This document shows positions 62,651-64,000 of a stretch of 64,000 nucleotides of DNA, in pieces. The notes beneath the pieces were generated by a model. It ran no database searches, was not told where the DNA came from, and saw only the letters and a program-made list of their open reading frames with translations. Made by a program: the position numbers and the translations under genes. Each line of letters begins with the position of its first letter. Position 1 is the first letter of the stretch. The DNA comes from Citrobacter telavivensis. Lineage in GTDB: Bacteria > Pseudomonadota > Gammaproteobacteria > Enterobacterales > Enterobacteriaceae. The stretch is from positions 2,604,001-2,668,000 of the forward strand of contig CP045205.1 of the NCBI GenBank assembly GCA_009363175.1. The letters run 5' to 3'.

Positions 62651-64000
62651 TCACGAGATCGCCTCTTCAATCACCCATACGCTGACGCTGCCGGCGTTGC
62701 AGTAAAACGTGGCGTCGCCGTTCTCGTCCGTAACCACGCTTTCGCTGCGGTTGCCGAGAAAATCTCGCCACGTTTTATTGCCGTAGTTTGCGCCCAGCGC
62801 GAGTGTCTTTTCGCCATCATCGCCATTGGATAACACCACCACACAGCCGGGATCGTCGTCCGTCCCGCTGCGGCTAAACGCAATGCAGTTGGGATGATCA
62901 AACCAGAGCGTTTGAATGCCGTGGGCGAAACGCTGGCGGGCAAGAATGAGTTCGTCGAGTTGCTCAATGACCGGCATGTCGATCGTATAGGTTTCCCCAT
63001 CGCCCCCGGTATCTTCATAATGTGCGCCATAGAGATCGGGATAGAAAACCGATGGCACACCATTTTCCCGCAGCAGGATGAGCGCGTAGGCCAGCGGTTT
63101 AAACCACGCTTCAACCGGTGCCTCCAGCGCCTGTAACGGCTGGGTGTCGTGATTGGCGACCAGCGTCACGGCGTGAAACGGATCGGCTTCCACCAGCGTA
63201 CCGCTGAAAATCTGGCTCATGTCGTAATCACGCCCCTGGCGCGACGCCTCATGAAAATTGAGCTGGAGCGGGGCGTCAAAAAGCATCGTTTTGCCTTCCA
63301 CCTGTTCGATATAGGTTTGCAGCTTATCCACTTCATGCGACCAGTATTCGGCGACGATAAACAGCGGCTTCGGCGCCACCTCCTGCACATGCTCAATCCA
63401 CTCTTTATAGAACCAGGCCGGGATGTGCTTGACCGCATCGAGGCGAAAGCCGTCACATTGGGTTTGTTCCATCACCCAGCGCGCCCAGTATTTAATCTCC
63501 TCAGTGACGGCGTGGTTACGAAAGTCGATATTTTCACCCATCAGGTAATCGAAATTGCCCAGTTCGTCATCGACCTGGTCGTTCCAGCCCTCGCCGGTGT
63601 AGTCGTTGACTATTTTAAAGATGCCGTCTTCGTGAGGGTTTTCGATGTGGTCGATACCGCTGAAGCATTTGAAATCCCAGATGAACTGAGAGTACTGACC
63701 GCCCCGCGCCGGGAAGGTGTAACGCGTCCAGCCTTCGCATTCGATGATCTCATCCGCAATCTGCGTGCGATCCTCTTCATTGACCCGCTGTACGCGGATG
63801 GCCTCTTTCTCGTCCGCCCCCATTTTGTGATTCACCACCACGTCGAGCAGTACCGCGATGTCGTTTTTCTTCAGTGCATCGACAGCCGCCAGCAACTGCG
63901 CCTTATCACCATATTTGGTCGCGAGGGTTCCTTTCTGATCGAACTCGCCGAGATCAAACAGATCGTAAGAGTCATAACCGACGGAGTAACCGCCTGACGC
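62651..64000 (-). CDS. amyA: Cytoplasmic alpha-amylase AmyA (N-terminus outside window)
   Basis: The visible part is 449 codons; the start lies beyond base 64000. GH13 motifs: DVVVNHKMGADEKEAIR, nucleophile Asp in GFRLDAVKHIP, acid/base Glu in LFIVAEYWSHE, and the third Asp in LVANHDTQPLQA. It hydrolyses maltodextrins in the cytosol. Highly similar to E. coli AmyA by recall. Confidence 0.96.
   Translation of the reverse strand, partial: ASGGYSVGYDSYDLFDLGEFDQKGTLATKYGDKAQLLAAVDALKKNDIAVLLDVVVNHKMGADEKEAIRVQRVNEEDRTQIADEIIECEGWTRYTFPARGGQYSQFIWDFKCFSGIDHIENPHEDGIFKIVNDYTGEGWNDQVDDELGNFDYLMGENIDFRNHAVTEEIKYWARWVMEQTQCDGFRLDAVKHIPAWFYKEWIEHVQEVAPKPLFIVAEYWSHEVDKLQTYIEQVEGKTMLFDAPLQLNFHEASRQGRDYDMSQIFSGTLVEADPFHAVTLVANHDTQPLQALEAPVEAWFKPLAYALILLRENGVPSVFYPDLYGAHYEDTGGDGETYTIDMPVIEQLDELILARQRFAHGIQTLWFDHPNCIAFSRSGTDDDPGCVVVLSNGDDGEKTLALGANYGNKTWRDFLGNRSESVVTDENGDATFYCNAGSVSVWVIEEAIS

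Noticed and set aside
1..64000. CRISPR arrays and insertion sequences
   Set aside because: No regularly spaced direct repeats of 24-37 nt and no transposase-like protein were seen on either strand.

Overview
The window is enterobacterial chromosome, most likely Citrobacter or a close relative in the Citrobacter/Salmonella/Escherichia clade. The right half keeps the familiar gene order of that clade: mtfA, serU, an OmpS1-type porin, drpB(yedR), yedJ, dcm-vsr, yedA, yedI, yodC, dgcQ, mpgP, dsrA, yodD, dsrB, rcsA, the fliR-to-fliF flagellar block, fliE, yedF-yedE, yedD, amyA. This is read from recognised protein and RNA sequences; no database search was run.

Positions 1 to about 32840 belong to an integrative and conjugative element (ICE) inserted at the 3' end of a tRNA-Asn gene. 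The 17-bp tRNA-end sequence used by the Yersinia high-pathogenicity island family is intact there, next to a P4-type tyrosine integrase. The left end of the ICE lies outside the window. Left to right it carries: (a) an AT-rich segment with the end of a GHKL ATPase gene coupled to an atypical response-regulator-receiver protein, plus an unknown protein; (b) an ArdC-like antirestriction gene; (c) a leftward conjugation block of a MOBC-type relaxase (mobC), its coupling protein (mobB), a 670-bp gene-free hairpin-rich stretch that is the best oriT candidate, then kikA/trbM, virB11 to virB5 with eex, a fused virB3-virB4, virB2 and virB1; (d) small regulators (TraR/DksA zinc finger, DUF2857-like, AlpA-like); (e) a rightward cargo block under a divergent TetR repressor: outer-membrane factor, EmrA-like and EmrB-like efflux proteins, then a second cytochrome bo3 quinol oxidase (cyoABCD without cyoE) and a MarA/RamA-like activator.

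The cargo block is the most unusual part. It joins a tripartite drug pump to a complete set of terminal-oxidase subunits. The oxidase keeps the metal ligands but has a changed residue beside the quinol-site histidine. A reasonable but untested reading is a portable resistance module against a respiratory inhibitor: pump the compound out and run a less sensitive oxidase. The TetR operator sits between the -35 and -10 of the pump promoter, and a second look-alike operator lies before a small orphan gene 1 kb away.

The right half is ordinary core genome. mtfA, tRNA-Ser(CGA), a 947-residue autotransporter and the porin lead into the DNA-methylation/repair pair dcm-vsr and small membrane and signalling genes. 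The sRNA DsrA and the capsule regulator RcsA (with its RcsAB box) precede the flagellar export, switch and MS-ring genes. The window ends inside amyA.
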